Counted from the stretch's first letter, positions 25,683-35,216 are shown. The stretch: DNA of 64,000 bases from Paenibacillus endoradicis (GCF_024721975.1 NZ_JANQBB010000001.1:806001-870000); one strand, 5' to 3'. Translations and numbers: made by a program. The notes: generated by a model from the sequence alone, not told the origin.

Positions 25683-26100
25683 CCATACTGACCCAAAACT
25701 ATAGTGAACTGGGATTACTCGTATTGAAGGATGGTTGATAATATCACTAGCGCAAGAACTTGAAGATGGTCGTACGATTTTTGATATTAATCCTTCAGTT
25801 AATCAGATTTTGAAATTGATAAGCTGAACTTTGAAGTTCTGAAGAACAATCGTATCATCAAAAGACCAGCTGGGTCGAATGCTAATATTGTTGAACGTAT
25901 AATAAGGTTTCCAATAAATAGGTCAAATGAATGGGAGAGTCACTTCTTGAAAAAGATTGATGTATGGCAGCAAGACTATATGCTAAAAAATATGATGCAA
26001 TTCTGAAAATTCCTCATCAATATTCTATTGCCATATTAAGGTATTCAACGTTATAATTGTCTGAATATTCGGAAATGGGATTTGTTTCAAATTACTATTT
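25683..26100 (+). pseudogene. Non-coding stretch with decayed coding-like fragments
   Basis: No intact gene. Two short segments read like protein before hitting stops: around 25728-25826 (GWLIISLAQELEDGRTIF...) and around 25971-26055 (RLYAKKYDAILKIPHQYS...), in different frames. This looks like one or two genes eroded by frameshifts, but I recognise no family, and chance open frames cannot be excluded. Confidence 0.25.
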
Positions 26101-26120
26101 AAATAATGATGAGGTGTTTA

Positions 26121-26921
26121 ATGGACGTTCAAATAATTAATGAGGCAAGAAAATTATGTGAATCAATCATTATACAAGCCGGACACTTAGCAAAAAGTAA
26201 ATTCGATAACTATAACAGTTTAGAAATGAAAGATGAGTTCGGAGATGTAATAACTGAGGTTGATCATTTGACTGAACAATTAATTGTCAATGCGATTCTA
26301 ACCGCATTTCCAGACCATCAAATTCATAGTGAAGAAATTGGCGATCTAGGAGTACCAAGTGAATGGCTTTGGTTAATAGATCCACTAGACGGGACTAACA
26401 ACTTTGTAATTGGTCTTCCGGTATTTTCTACGTCAATCACACTAATGTATCGATTTGAGCCCGTTCTTGGAGTTATCTATGAATCGATGACAGAACGATT
26501 ATTTATTGCTGAGAAAGACAGTGGAGCAACATGCAATGGATTACCAATGATAGTTACAAATAACACTAAGTTGTTCAAAGGTAATATTGGCTGGATTCAA
26601 GGTCATAAAGTTCAAAATGAAGAGACTGCGGTTCGGTTGAGACATTATATAGATGTGAAATTCAAGCGAATGTTGAGACTTTGGGCTCCAACATTGCAAT
26701 GGTGTATGTTAGCAAAGGGAGATCTTGATGGGATTGTTTTATATAATTCTGAGGGCGACGATCTATATTCTGGAATTTTAATGGTTAAGGAAGCTGGCGG
26801 AATCGTCATTGATTTTGAAGGTAATGACTTTATAGGTATGAACAATGAGCCTTATTTAATCGCATGTCATCCAGACCATAAAGATGACCTCCTAAGAGTA
26901 GTTAACGAAGGTTTACGCTAA
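26121..26921 (+). CDS. Inositol monophosphatase family protein
   Basis: 266 residues. The family's metal-binding motifs are clear: EEIGD-type Glu, then WLIDPLDGTNNFVIGLP (DPLDGTNN), and the distal AGGIVIDFEGNDF region where the third Asp would normally be in a W(D/E)..A motif; here the corresponding stretch reads SEGDDLYSGILMVKEAGG, so the canonical Trp-Asp is altered. Members hydrolyse inositol phosphate, histidinol phosphate, PAP or NADP. The substrate is not evident, and the local genes give no pathway clue. Start at the ATG at 26121 behind GATGAGGTG. Confidence 0.85.
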   Translation: MDVQIINEARKLCESIIIQAGHLAKSKFDNYNSLEMKDEFGDVITEVDHLTEQLIVNAILTAFPDHQIHSEEIGDLGVPSEWLWLIDPLDGTNNFVIGLPVFSTSITLMYRFEPVLGVIYESMTERLFIAEKDSGATCNGLPMIVTNNTKLFKGNIGWIQGHKVQNEETAVRLRHYIDVKFKRMLRLWAPTLQWCMLAKGDLDGIVLYNSEGDDLYSGILMVKEAGGIVIDFEGNDFIGMNNEPYLIACHPDHKDDLLRVVNEGLR

Positions 26922-26963
26922 ATATTACATTTTATATTACTAAACTAGAATGAGGGATTCGAT

Positions 26964-27770
26964 ATGCAAACGACTTATACATTTGATGCATTTGAAGACA
27001 ATTTAAAACACACTGAAATAGAAAGACTTACTAAAAATGTTGATATTCATTCGAAAACAATAACGGATATTTTCCTTAATCACGGGTTAATTCATTCGAA
27101 TAAAGTACTTGATGTTGGTTGTGGAACTGGTGCGATGCTTAATTTATTTGCTGATATGTTACCACAGGTCGAATTTATAGGAATAGATAGTAGCAAAGAT
27201 ATTCTAACAAACTTAGAATGTAAGCAGCAAAATAACGTCACAGTATTACAAGCTGAAGCAACGGCATTACCATTTGAAGATAACACTTTTGATTTTGTTT
27301 ATACACGCTTAGTTCTTATGCATAATCAACAACCCGAAAATATAATTCAAGAAATGAGACGAGTCTGTAAACCTAACGGAACCATAATATGTGTAGATGT
27401 TGATGATGAGACGATGATCTTCTATCCATTTGCCCATGAATTTTCGGAGTTAATTCGAGCTAATGTACAATACTCAAAAATGAACGGTACAGATCGATTA
27501 ATTGGAAGAAAGTTATTTTCTCTATTCAAATCAGTTGGTATAGACGCAGTTAAAGTCATTACCGACACTAGTGATTTCACTGGGTTTTATGATGAAATTC
27601 CATTCCCGTTACGATTAGCAATGGGCAGAGAACAAGCAAGGCATCTCGTTCAAGAACAATTAATTACAGAAGCACAACGTATGGACCTCGTCCAGAAAGT
27701 CGAAACTTTCTGCCAAGATGCTAATAGATTTTATTCAGGTTCATTCTTTTATTGTATTGGTACCAAATAA
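26964..27770 (+). CDS. Class I SAM-dependent methyltransferase
   Basis: 268 residues. The SAM-binding motif I is KVLDVGCGTGAML at about residue 50, followed by the motif II acidic residue (FIGIDSSK), ALPFEDNTFDFVYTRLVLMH (motif III-like) and LRRVCKPNGTII-type post-III sequence. The substrate of this UbiE/Methyltransf_11-like protein cannot be predicted. It forms a short co-directional run with the IMPase gene upstream and the nucleotide kinase-like gene downstream. Confidence 0.85.
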   Translation: MQTTYTFDAFEDNLKHTEIERLTKNVDIHSKTITDIFLNHGLIHSNKVLDVGCGTGAMLNLFADMLPQVEFIGIDSSKDILTNLECKQQNNVTVLQAEATALPFEDNTFDFVYTRLVLMHNQQPENIIQEMRRVCKPNGTIICVDVDDETMIFYPFAHEFSELIRANVQYSKMNGTDRLIGRKLFSLFKSVGIDAVKVITDTSDFTGFYDEIPFPLRLAMGREQARHLVQEQLITEAQRMDLVQKVETFCQDANRFYSGSFFYCIGTK

Positions 27771-27801
27771 ATTACTCCTTAATGAAAGAGGCGCAAGTGA
27801 T

Positions 27802-28362
27802 ATGAAATTAATCATCATATTTGGACCACAGGCTGTTGGGAAAATGACCGTAGGACAAAGCCTTGCTGAGATTACTAATCTGAAGCTTTTCCATAATCAT
27901 ATGACGATAGATTTAGTGTCTAATTTCTTTGATTATGGAAGTTCATCAGGTAAACGGCTGGTTAATTTGTTTCGACAAGAAATATTTGAAGAAGTAGCAA
28001 AAAGCGATCTTGAAGGTCTAATCTTCACATTTGTATGGGGACTGGATCTTGAGGGAGATTGGGAATATGTTAGACAGATTAGCTCTTTATTTGAAAATGA
28101 AAATGGGATTGTATATATGGTGGAGCTTGAAGCAGATCTAGATACACGTTTGGAGAGAAACAAGAGTGAAAATAGACTACTACATAAACCTACTAAACGA
28201 GATATGGTAAGATCTGAGCATGATCTAATAAAAACTATGAAAAACCATAGATTAAATTCTCAACCAGATGAAATCCAATCAGATCATTATTTGAAGATTA
28301 ACAACACGAACATATCTCCATCAGAAGTAGCGACTATGATCCGCGATACATTTAATCTGTAA
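27802..28362 (+). CDS. P-loop kinase-like ATPase (AAA_33/shikimate kinase-like)
   Basis: 186 residues. The Walker A is FGPQAVGKMTVGQ at residues 6-18 from the ATG at 27802; the rest resembles small nucleotide, gluconate or chloramphenicol kinase-like ATPases with a C-terminal arginine-rich lid (RNKSENRLLHKPTKRD). Walker A has Lys-Met instead of Lys-Ser/Thr, a deviation that could weaken Mg-ATP binding. The preferred start follows AAAGAGG; the longer frame overlaps the methyltransferase gene. Substrate unknown. Confidence 0.75.
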   Translation: MKLIIIFGPQAVGKMTVGQSLAEITNLKLFHNHMTIDLVSNFFDYGSSSGKRLVNLFRQEIFEEVAKSDLEGLIFTFVWGLDLEGDWEYVRQISSLFENENGIVYMVELEADLDTRLERNKSENRLLHKPTKRDMVRSEHDLIKTMKNHRLNSQPDEIQSDHYLKINNTNISPSEVATMIRDTFNL

Positions 28363-28382
28363 AATGTGAAAGGCGGGAAACT

Positions 28383-28802
28383 ATGAGTTGTCTTGGATGT
28401 CAATTAGCGAATGGTAAAATCCCTTCGCAAATCGTCTATGAAAATGAACTAGTTACTTGTATTCTAGATATAGCACCACTGAACGATGGTCATTCTCTTA
28501 TTTTGCCTAAAAAGCACTATAGTGAACTTGATGAAATAGATGAACAAACTCTTCAAGCAATTATGGTAGCATCAGTTTATCTTTCCAAAGCAATAAAAAG
28601 CATTTACATGCCTAGTGGTGTATCGATTATGCAAAACGGTGGCTCATTTAATGATTTAGATCATTATCATATGCATATTTTCCCAAGATATATTGGAGAT
28701 GGTTTTGGGTGGACAGAGCCGACCAATCTATCACTTAACAATTTAGAAACGGTTAAACAACTCATAATGGATCATATCAATCAAATAATCACCATTAATT
28801 AA
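28383..28802 (+). CDS. HIT family protein (nucleotide hydrolase/transferase)
   Basis: 139 residues with the histidine-triad motif HYHMHIFPR at about residues 97-105, an N-terminal CLGCQLANGKIPSQIVYE segment typical of Hit/HinT-like proteins (zinc Cys pair CxxC present but partner His/Cys not obvious), and the central PLNDGHSLILPKKHY block. It hydrolyses or transfers nucleotidyl groups; the physiological substrate is unknown. AAGGCGGG precedes the ATG. Confidence 0.87.
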   Translation: MSCLGCQLANGKIPSQIVYENELVTCILDIAPLNDGHSLILPKKHYSELDEIDEQTLQAIMVASVYLSKAIKSIYMPSGVSIMQNGGSFNDLDHYHMHIFPRYIGDGFGWTEPTNLSLNNLETVKQLIMDHINQIITIN

Positions 28803-28847
28803 CATCATTAATTATCTTAAATAATTAACTATGCCTGAGGTGCGACT

Positions 28848-29375
28848 ATGAATACTATAAATATTAAGCAACTTACGAAGAGAGAAGAAGCGGAATTGTT
28901 GGACTTACAATTCTCTGTACAATTTCCATGGTATAGTCGAAGTGATTATTACCATAACTGTCTGCTAGAAAATGAGAGTGGCAGAAGAGTAACGTTAATC
29001 GCTTACTTCAATGACCAACTTGCTGGTTGCTGCCATCTGCTTTATGAATCTAAGTATCCTTATTTCTTACAAAATAATATTCCAGAAATTAATGACCTGA
29101 GTGTTTTTCCAGAGTTTAGAAGAAACAAGATTGCAAGTACTCTATTGGATGAACTTGAGAGAATAGCGTCTCTTACTAGGATTAATGTTGGTTTGGGTGT
29201 AGGTTTGTATCGAGACTATGGTAACGCGCAGAGAATGTATGGTAAGCGTGGCTATATTATGGATGGCTATGGACTAACATATAACAACGAGTACATACCC
29301 CCAGGAAAGACTGTCCAAGTAGATGATGAACTACTAGTGTATATGGTAAAGTCATTGAACTTATACTACAAATAA
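28848..29375 (+). CDS. GNAT family N-acetyltransferase
   Basis: 175 residues of the GNAT fold. The acetyl-CoA binding motif appears as DLSVFPEFRRNKIASTLLDELE (R-R-N-K-I-A in place of Q/R-x-x-G-x-A), followed by VGLGVGLYRDYGNAQRMYGKRGY, a common C-terminal feature of single-domain members. Substrate unknown. GAGGTGCG precedes the ATG at 28848. Stands alone between the HIT and methyltransferase genes. Confidence 0.8.
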   Translation: MNTINIKQLTKREEAELLDLQFSVQFPWYSRSDYYHNCLLENESGRRVTLIAYFNDQLAGCCHLLYESKYPYFLQNNIPEINDLSVFPEFRRNKIASTLLDELERIASLTRINVGLGVGLYRDYGNAQRMYGKRGYIMDGYGLTYNNEYIPPGKTVQVDDELLVYMVKSLNLYYK

Positions 29376-29495
29376 ACAATACAAGTGGTCCCAATCAATC
29401 AAGAATTTGGGAATTCCATTAATGGTATGGTTAATTTATTATGGGATAAATTGGGTAGTGGGTTGTTTGAAAGTCAATAGTGGAGGCGATTCCTA

Positions 29496-30308
29496 ATGAG
29501 TATTATCATTGATTACTACAATAAGTTTGACGAGTGGGGTCGTCTTGATCGAGAACCATTGGAATTTATAATCAATATGCATCATATTCGAGCTAATTTA
29601 CCTACAGCAGGTCGTATACTTGATAATGGTGCAGGACCTGGAAAGTACTCAATTGAACTAGCCAAACAAGGCTATCAAATAACGCTATCTGATCTAACAC
29701 CGCGATTAGTGGAGGTTGCACAACAAAAGGCAACAGAGTTCAAGCTTATAGATCAATTTGAAGGATTTCACGTTATGGATGCTTGCGACTTAAGTTCATT
29801 TACAGATGAACAATTCGATGCCACAATTATGCTTGGTCCAATGTATCATTTGCAAAGTGAAAAAGCTAGAATCCAAGCTATTCAAGAATTACATCGAGTA
29901 ACTAAGTCAGGTGGAGTTGTCTTTGTAGCATTTATGTCGAGAACAAAATTTCTACATACATCGTTGCATTATCCACTATTTTGGAAACCTAACCATACCT
30001 CGCAAGGGATAAGCACGTTTCTAGAAACGGGAGTATTCAATCATATTGATGAAGGTCGATTTACTGAAGCCTACTACTATCCCATTGAGGAAATAGCTAC
30101 GTTTATGGAAGTTCAAGGTTTTCATACGGATAAACTAGTTGGCTCTAGTAGTGTAGCTACAAGCATGTCGAAGGAACAATGGGATTACTGGAAAGACAGA
30201 GGGGAAGATGAATTTAATACAATTATGAATATCATATTAGAGCAGTCTGACAATCCATACATTCTAGGAAGCTCTTCACACATAATGTACATTGGTAGAA
30301 AACAATAG
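29496..30308 (+). CDS. Class I SAM-dependent methyltransferase
   Basis: 270 residues. Motif I RILDNGAGPGKYSIELA, motif II LSDLTPRLVEVA, then FDATIMLGPMYHLQ and LHRVTKSGGVVFVAFM. The motif I variant NGAGPGKY and the length match a Bacillales group annotated only as methyltransferase. It ends 3 bases before the alpha/beta hydrolase frame, so both are probably on one transcript. Function unknown. Confidence 0.85.
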   Translation: MSIIIDYYNKFDEWGRLDREPLEFIINMHHIRANLPTAGRILDNGAGPGKYSIELAKQGYQITLSDLTPRLVEVAQQKATEFKLIDQFEGFHVMDACDLSSFTDEQFDATIMLGPMYHLQSEKARIQAIQELHRVTKSGGVVFVAFMSRTKFLHTSLHYPLFWKPNHTSQGISTFLETGVFNHIDEGRFTEAYYYPIEEIATFMEVQGFHTDKLVGSSSVATSMSKEQWDYWKDRGEDEFNTIMNIILEQSDNPYILGSSSHIMYIGRKQ

Positions 30309-30311
30309 ATA

Positions 30312-31037
30312 TTGAAGGTGAACCCGCTGAAAATACGTTCAGAAATAATACAATCCAACGTAAATATTCATTACTTAGATTCCAACGAAGATGCCGATCC
30401 TTCCTTAGTTCCACTACTAATATGTCCTGGGCTATCTGAGACTGCTGAAGAATATGAAGAGCTTCTTCATGAAATTTGGCCAAGACGAGGCATCGTATTG
30501 TCGTTCAGAGGTAGAGGACTCAGTTATTCTCCAGTTGTTGGTTATGATTTAGAGGATCATATCAAGGATATCGTCAACGTTGTGCAACACTCAGGATTAA
30601 CTAACTTCCACATTTACGCATATTCAAGAGGTGTTTCCTATGCTCTAGGCTATATCGTACAACATCCCGATTATATTCATAAAGTGATACTACAAGATTA
30701 TCCACCAGAACATAAAGAGATGGAAAATAACTGGGCTGATGATTATTACAATAACTATATTATTCCATTTAATAGGACGAGAAATATAACTCGGGAAGCA
30801 GTTAATGGAATTGGAACTGAATCTACAACGTTCAAATTTTCTGATTTTATTGAAAAGAATGCACTTATTGTTAGAGGTACCCAAGTAGGAACATTGATTA
30901 ATCTATCTCATATGAAGCAATATGAAACATTATTCGCTCATATCGACGAAGTTCAATTTATGAAATCAGGACATGATATTCGAAATACAGAAAAACAAAA
31001 GTTGTATGAAACTATACTACGTTATTTGAATTGTTAA
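30312..31037 (+). CDS. Alpha/beta hydrolase
   Basis: 241 residues. The nucleophile elbow is YAYSRGVSYALGY (G-x-S-x-G reduced to A-Y-S-R-G), with a catalytic His candidate in KSGHDIRNTEKQ near the C-terminus and PLLICPGLSETAEEYEEL as the oxyanion strand. No signal peptide. The start is unsure: TTG at 30312 or GTG at 30318; neither has a convincing ribosome binding site, which suggests coupling to the preceding methyltransferase gene. Substrate unknown. Confidence 0.8.
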   Translation: MKVNPLKIRSEIIQSNVNIHYLDSNEDADPSLVPLLICPGLSETAEEYEELLHEIWPRRGIVLSFRGRGLSYSPVVGYDLEDHIKDIVNVVQHSGLTNFHIYAYSRGVSYALGYIVQHPDYIHKVILQDYPPEHKEMENNWADDYYNNYIIPFNRTRNITREAVNGIGTESTTFKFSDFIEKNALIVRGTQVGTLINLSHMKQYETLFAHIDEVQFMKSGHDIRNTEKQKLYETILRYLNC

Positions 31038-31159
31038 CCAAGTATGACCATCCATGTAGTAAGGAATACAATGTTGTTACATTTACGACAGTCTCGATGG
31101 CGAGGAGCTCTCTCATGACGAACTAGCAATATCAATTTGAAAACGAGGAGGACTGAAAA

Positions 31160-32278
31160 TTGGATGAAAGCTTATCCCAGTCTACCCGTGCACTGACTAC
31201 GTTGACAGCGGCACAGGCGCTTGCACTTAATCATGTTAAATCGAACGCTGTGCTAATGCGATGTCGCGCGCGTGAGTCAGCGGAGAAAATTCTAATGCGT
31301 ACTGGCGTGAACCCTTTGACTTTTGATGATCTCCTGTCGAGCATTGGTATGCACGCTCGTGTCACATTAAACTTCCATCCGGACCGAATTCTGCCTAGCG
31401 GTCTGACCGTTGTTGAGGGCCTACTGCGAGATGGAACCTACCATAGTCAATTTGTGACCAGTGTTTCCAATGGAAGTCGTACGGCGTTCTCAGGCGGTGA
31501 TCGCGATCGCTGGGAGGAAAAGCTTTTCGGTGGAGTTTACCAGTCGGGCGGCGTACGAGACTACGAGCGGCCGAAATACGGTGCTCTCAACCTAATGAAT
31601 TATGTGGATGGTGCATCCCCACGATTTGGCTCATGCTACTTTCGACTGCGCCCTCATATATTGAGCCGTTGCACATTTACATTCGGTGATAGTCATACCG
31701 ATTCGGAGCATATAGGGACGATAGATACGCTCGATACGGTGTTAGCAGAGCTGCTAGGAAACACCTACATCACCGGCGAAGCGCTTGGCTCTTTAAATAT
31801 TGATGTACCTACGCTTGTAAAAAGTCTTCTCAAGCTACACGAAGTTACACCCGCCGATGCTTGTGCTGTTCTTGGACGATCACTAGATGACTACATTGAG
31901 ACTCAAGTCCATGGAGACATCAAAATGTCCAGGGATGTCGAGGCTCTAGTCGCGGACTCGTCGTTTAAAGAGACGCAGATTGGTGATCAACTTGAAAACT
32001 TGTGTTCTAAATATAATGTAAACCTAGCTTGGTATCCTGGTTTTAGGATTTCAGTGCAGGCTGTGCCGGACGATTTTCGGGGCCTTGCGATGCCTCCTTT
32101 TGCAAAACGTGTGAATCGGGGATTCGCTACAAGACCTGGTGAGATAGACGCAGCCACGTTGGGCAGAGCAGCAGCAACACTCCACTATAATCCTGAAAGT
32201 TGGCAAGACTGGGGCACTCCTAACGAGACATCCCAGCACTTCAAACAGCTGTGGCACATCCTTGTGAGATACGGATGA
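31160..32278 (+). CDS. DUF3626 domain-containing protein
   Basis: 372 residues matching the DUF3626 family by its blocks TAAQALALNHV, LNFHPDRILPSG, YERPKYGALNLMNY and PRFGSCYFRLRPHIL. The family has no established function. The start is a TTG at 31160, seven bases after GAGGAGGA; no in-frame ATG is near. Third-position GC is visibly higher than in neighbours (for example GATGTCGCGCGCGTGAG near 31260), so the gene was probably acquired by transfer. No toxin, immunity or mobile partner is adjacent. Confidence 0.82.
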   Translation: MDESLSQSTRALTTLTAAQALALNHVKSNAVLMRCRARESAEKILMRTGVNPLTFDDLLSSIGMHARVTLNFHPDRILPSGLTVVEGLLRDGTYHSQFVTSVSNGSRTAFSGGDRDRWEEKLFGGVYQSGGVRDYERPKYGALNLMNYVDGASPRFGSCYFRLRPHILSRCTFTFGDSHTDSEHIGTIDTLDTVLAELLGNTYITGEALGSLNIDVPTLVKSLLKLHEVTPADACAVLGRSLDDYIETQVHGDIKMSRDVEALVADSSFKETQIGDQLENLCSKYNVNLAWYPGFRISVQAVPDDFRGLAMPPFAKRVNRGFATRPGEIDAATLGRAAATLHYNPESWQDWGTPNETSQHFKQLWHILVRYG

Positions 32279-32475
32279 CCTGTATATTAAAGAAATCATA
32301 TTTCCGACATAATTGGTAGCTGTCGAAATGGATGCTGTAATAAACTAGCACATTATCAAACCATTATTATACATTTATGATATAATTTTTATATGTTGTT
32401 CTAATCAATGAAACGTATATATTCGGAAAAGTTAATGGTGTTAATCATTATATTATAGCGAAGGATGATGACAAA

Positions 32476-32853
32476 TTGATTAAGGGAATACATCATGTTC
32501 AAATTACAATTCCAAAAGATACGGAACAAGAAGCTAGACTTTTTTATTGTGAAGTATTGAACTTACCAGAAATAGAAAAGCCCGCTTCCTTGCAAGGTAG
32601 AGGTGGATTTTGGATTCAGGTTGGTGACCGTGAGGTGCATATTGGTTCAGAAGATGGGGTTGAACGAAACCTTACCAAAGCACATATCGGCTATGAAGTT
32701 ATTGACTTATCTGTTATTAAAAATATTCTCATTGAACATGGCATCACCATTATTGAGTGTGTTCCTATTCCTGGATATGAACGATTTGAGTTTAGAGATC
32801 CATTTGATAATCGGGTTGAATGTATTCAACGTGTCGTTCAAAGCACAGATTAA
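32476..32853 (+). CDS. VOC (glyoxalase/bleomycin resistance) family protein
   Basis: 125 residues, one VOC module: GIHHVQITIPKDTEQEARLF at the N-terminus with the first metal-type His, VHIGSEDG, and the terminal FRDPFDNRVECIQ with the usual Glu. Starts at TTG 32476 after AAGGATGATG. Activity unknown; many such proteins are lyases, dioxygenases or drug-binding proteins. Confidence 0.82.
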   Translation: MIKGIHHVQITIPKDTEQEARLFYCEVLNLPEIEKPASLQGRGGFWIQVGDREVHIGSEDGVERNLTKAHIGYEVIDLSVIKNILIEHGITIIECVPIPGYERFEFRDPFDNRVECIQRVVQSTD

Positions 32854-32963
32854 TAGATTCACAAAAGATATTGTTGCATCGATAGGTTTTCTAATTGTCA
32901 TCATGATAATTTCACAATAATTCAGACTTAACTAACTATTAGTTACTATTTGGAGGATTGATC

Positions 32964-33401
32964 ATGAAAAATTTTGCAATACGATTAATACCCGCTACAG
33001 TACATTGCATCCTTACTTTATTATGCTTAAGTTTACTATTGAAAGCAGATCATTCTAATGTCAATTCTGAAGTTACTACAGCTTTTATTGTACTTATATT
33101 GACTTCTGCGGTTAGTACTTCACTTATTTGTAAAGGAACTTGGAAGGTAATGCGCACATCAGTTACAACCTATACTTTGTTTGCTCTAATATTTGGTGCT
33201 GCTACGATTACAAAACTAGAAATTGCGCTTGAAACGTTGTTTCTTCCTAGCTTTGTATTCTGTCTTCTTGTGTTATCCTATTCCTTACTCACTATCGTAA
33301 TCGGAACAATAATTGGAATAATTGCTTATCGTATGACGACTAGAATTATACATAATAGAAACCAAACAAAACCAATCGTTCAAGTAAATGAGGGAATGTA
33401 A
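32964..33401 (+). CDS. Small integral membrane protein
   Basis: 145 residues with four predicted membrane helices (about residues 5-25, 36-54, 68-88 and 95-122) and a basic C-terminal tail. I do not recognise the family. Start at the ATG at 32964, behind GGAGG at 32951-32955. Its stop TAA shares one base with the ATG of the RidA gene, so the two are translationally coupled. Confidence 0.65.
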   Translation: MKNFAIRLIPATVHCILTLLCLSLLLKADHSNVNSEVTTAFIVLILTSAVSTSLICKGTWKVMRTSVTTYTLFALIFGAATITKLEIALETLFLPSFVFCLLVLSYSLLTIVIGTIIGIIAYRMTTRIIHNRNQTKPIVQVNEGM

Positions 33402-33856
33402 TGACTAACTTAATAGATGAAAGATTAATGGTATTAAATATCGAATTACCTAAAGCAAGTAACCCTGCTGGGAAATATACAAATTTCGTCATTGTTAATG
33501 GATTAATGTTTGTCTCTGGGAAAGGACCTAGTGGTAATCCCAAAGGGAAGTTAGGCAGTACATTTACAACAGAAGAAGGATATCAATTTGCTCGCAATAC
33601 GGGTATAGAGTTATTAGCGGTATTGAAAGACGCATTGGGTAGTTTGGACAAAGTGAAAAGAGTTGTTAAGCTTCAAGGTTTCGTTAATGCAGAGCCCCAC
33701 TTTGAAGAGCATCACAAAGTATTGAATGGTATTTCCGACTTAATGTATGATGTTTTCGGCGAGAAGGGTGTACACGCAAGATCAGTATTTGGCGCTGTGA
33801 GCGTCAGAGAAAACTTGCCAATCATTGTAGATTCTATCTTTGAAGTGGAGAAGTAA
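33401..33856 (+). CDS. RidA/YjgF family protein
   Basis: 151 residues, longer than canonical RidA (~128), of the YjgF/chorismate mutase-like fold (PKASNPAGKYTNFVIVNGLM; FVSGKGPSGNPKGKLG; AVSVRENLPIIVDSIFEVEK). RidA deaminates reactive enamine/imine intermediates, for which the Arg near the C-terminus is needed; here the corresponding region has VRENLP. The length and FVSG.GP pattern fit the Rid subgroup annotated as endoribonuclease L-PSP-like. Coupled to the upstream membrane protein gene. Confidence 0.83.
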   Translation: MTNLIDERLMVLNIELPKASNPAGKYTNFVIVNGLMFVSGKGPSGNPKGKLGSTFTTEEGYQFARNTGIELLAVLKDALGSLDKVKRVVKLQGFVNAEPHFEEHHKVLNGISDLMYDVFGEKGVHARSVFGAVSVRENLPIIVDSIFEVEK

Positions 33857-34014
33857 GCTTAGCAATAGAGAAATACATATGAAGCAAACTCGTATAAGAC
33901 ATTACTTAGTACTGCTTCTAATCGTTGTCATGGTGTAAATTTCAATTACAATCTCTACAGTACCTCTCATTCTTTCTATGATGAGTTAGAATCTAATTTG
34001 GTAGGACGTTAATA

Positions 34015-34443
34015 ATGAAAGCTAAATATTCTTTAATACTTTTAATTCTATACACGTTGTTGCTTGTCTATTGGATGCTCTTCGGTTTTGGGAGGAGTCA
34101 GCAAATACACTATCAATACAATTTAATACCTTTATCTACAATCATTGAAATGTTTCAACTTTATCCATTGTTGAGTAAGCCACTATTGATCAATATTATA
34201 GGAAACATTATTGTATTTGTTCCGGTGGGCATATTACTACCAACACTAATTAATAAGAAACTAATTGTTCTTATTTTCGTATTTCTTATTGGAATAACGA
34301 TAATGGAACTATCTCAATTATTATTGCGGAGAGGTAGTTTAGATGTTGATGATTATCTTTTGAATAGTATAGGTTTCATGTTAGGATATATCTTTGTAAT
34401 CTCTAACCGTAAAAGGAAAATAAACATTAATAATCAAAGGTAG
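34015..34443 (+). CDS. VanZ family protein
   Basis: 142 residues with four membrane helices. The VanZ hallmarks are the YNLIPLSTI segment after TM1, NIIGNIIVFVPVGILLP in TM2, MELSQLLLRRGSLDVDD and a final helix. VanZ gives low-level teicoplanin resistance in enterococci, but most chromosomal homologues have no proven role. The 158 bases upstream show no gene. Confidence 0.87.
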   Translation: MKAKYSLILLILYTLLLVYWMLFGFGRSQQIHYQYNLIPLSTIIEMFQLYPLLSKPLLINIIGNIIVFVPVGILLPTLINKKLIVLIFVFLIGITIMELSQLLLRRGSLDVDDYLLNSIGFMLGYIFVISNRKRKININNQR

Positions 34444-34451
34444 GGATAATG

Positions 34452-34883
34452 ATGAATAGAATTAATCTTATTACACTTGGTGTACGTAACTTGAATGAAT
34501 CTCTAAAGTTTTATCGTGATGGCTTAGGCTTCGAGACGACAGTAAGTGAAGAAAATCCTGGTATTGTATTCTTCAACAATGGTGGTACTAAACTATCATT
34601 GTACGCAATAGATGAGTTAGCTAAAGATATTAATGAAGAGCAGCCTCCGACAGTAACTGGTTTCTCAGGACTTACGTTAGCTTACAATGCTAAGAGTCAA
34701 GCAGAAGTAGATGACATTATGAAGAAGGCAGAAGCAGCGGGTGGGACGATCGTTAAAACTCCTCGACTTGTTTTTTGGGGTGGCTATAGTGGATATTTTG
34801 CTGATCCTAATGGTTTTTACTGGGAAGTTGCTTACTCTGAACATTGGAAGTTCGATGAACATGACATGCTAATTATTGAATAA
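34452..34883 (+). CDS. VOC (glyoxalase) family protein
   Basis: 143 residues. NLITLGVRNLNESLKFYRDG at the N-terminus and FADPNGFYWEVAYS near the C-terminus mark a single-module VOC protein of the YaeR/lactoylglutathione lyase-like type. The second ATG at 34452 is better spaced from AGGGA than the one at 34449. Substrate unknown. Followed by a strong terminator. Confidence 0.83.
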   Translation: MNRINLITLGVRNLNESLKFYRDGLGFETTVSEENPGIVFFNNGGTKLSLYAIDELAKDINEEQPPTVTGFSGLTLAYNAKSQAEVDDIMKKAEAAGGTIVKTPRLVFWGGYSGYFADPNGFYWEVAYSEHWKFDEHDMLIIE

Positions 34884-34936
34884 TTATTGTTAGCGTTCAA
34901 TATTCTTAGAGAGACGCTAACTACATACAACTTATA

Positions 34937-34983
34937 ACAAACACACCTAGCTAATCATGCATACTTAGCTAGGTGTGTTTGTT
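34937..34983. terminator. Bidirectional-type terminator
   Basis: AACAAACACACCTAGCTAA and TTAGCTAGGTGTGTTTGTT arms. Confidence 0.85.
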
Positions 34984-35063
34984 ATTTTGAAACATATTTT
35001 CCAAAATTACGTCTATGTTTATGATTCCATATATTAGCGATAAGAATGGAGAGGTGTATCTAG

Positions 35064-35204
35064 ATGCAATTTATAATTATTTTACTACTATTAATAATCA
35101 TTATATTGTTGCTTGATATAAGCAGCAGAATCCCAAGGAGAGATTATGTGAAAGAGGCTATGCAACGAGATAAAGATCTTCGTGATCAATTTCACGACCA
35201 ATGA
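35064..35204 (+). CDS. Small single-pass membrane protein, 46 aa
   Basis: ATG at 35064 behind GGAGAGGTG; stop at 35202-35204. One very hydrophobic N-terminal helix (about residues 3-18: IIILLLLIIIILLLD) followed by a charged cytosolic or external tail (RIPRRDYVKEAMQRDKDL). It ends 12 bases before the next gene. No family recognised; the good ribosome binding site and clean layout support it as real. Confidence 0.55.
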   Translation: MQFIIILLLLIIIILLLDISSRIPRRDYVKEAMQRDKDLRDQFHDQ

Positions 35205-35216
35205 GGAGTCGCAACT

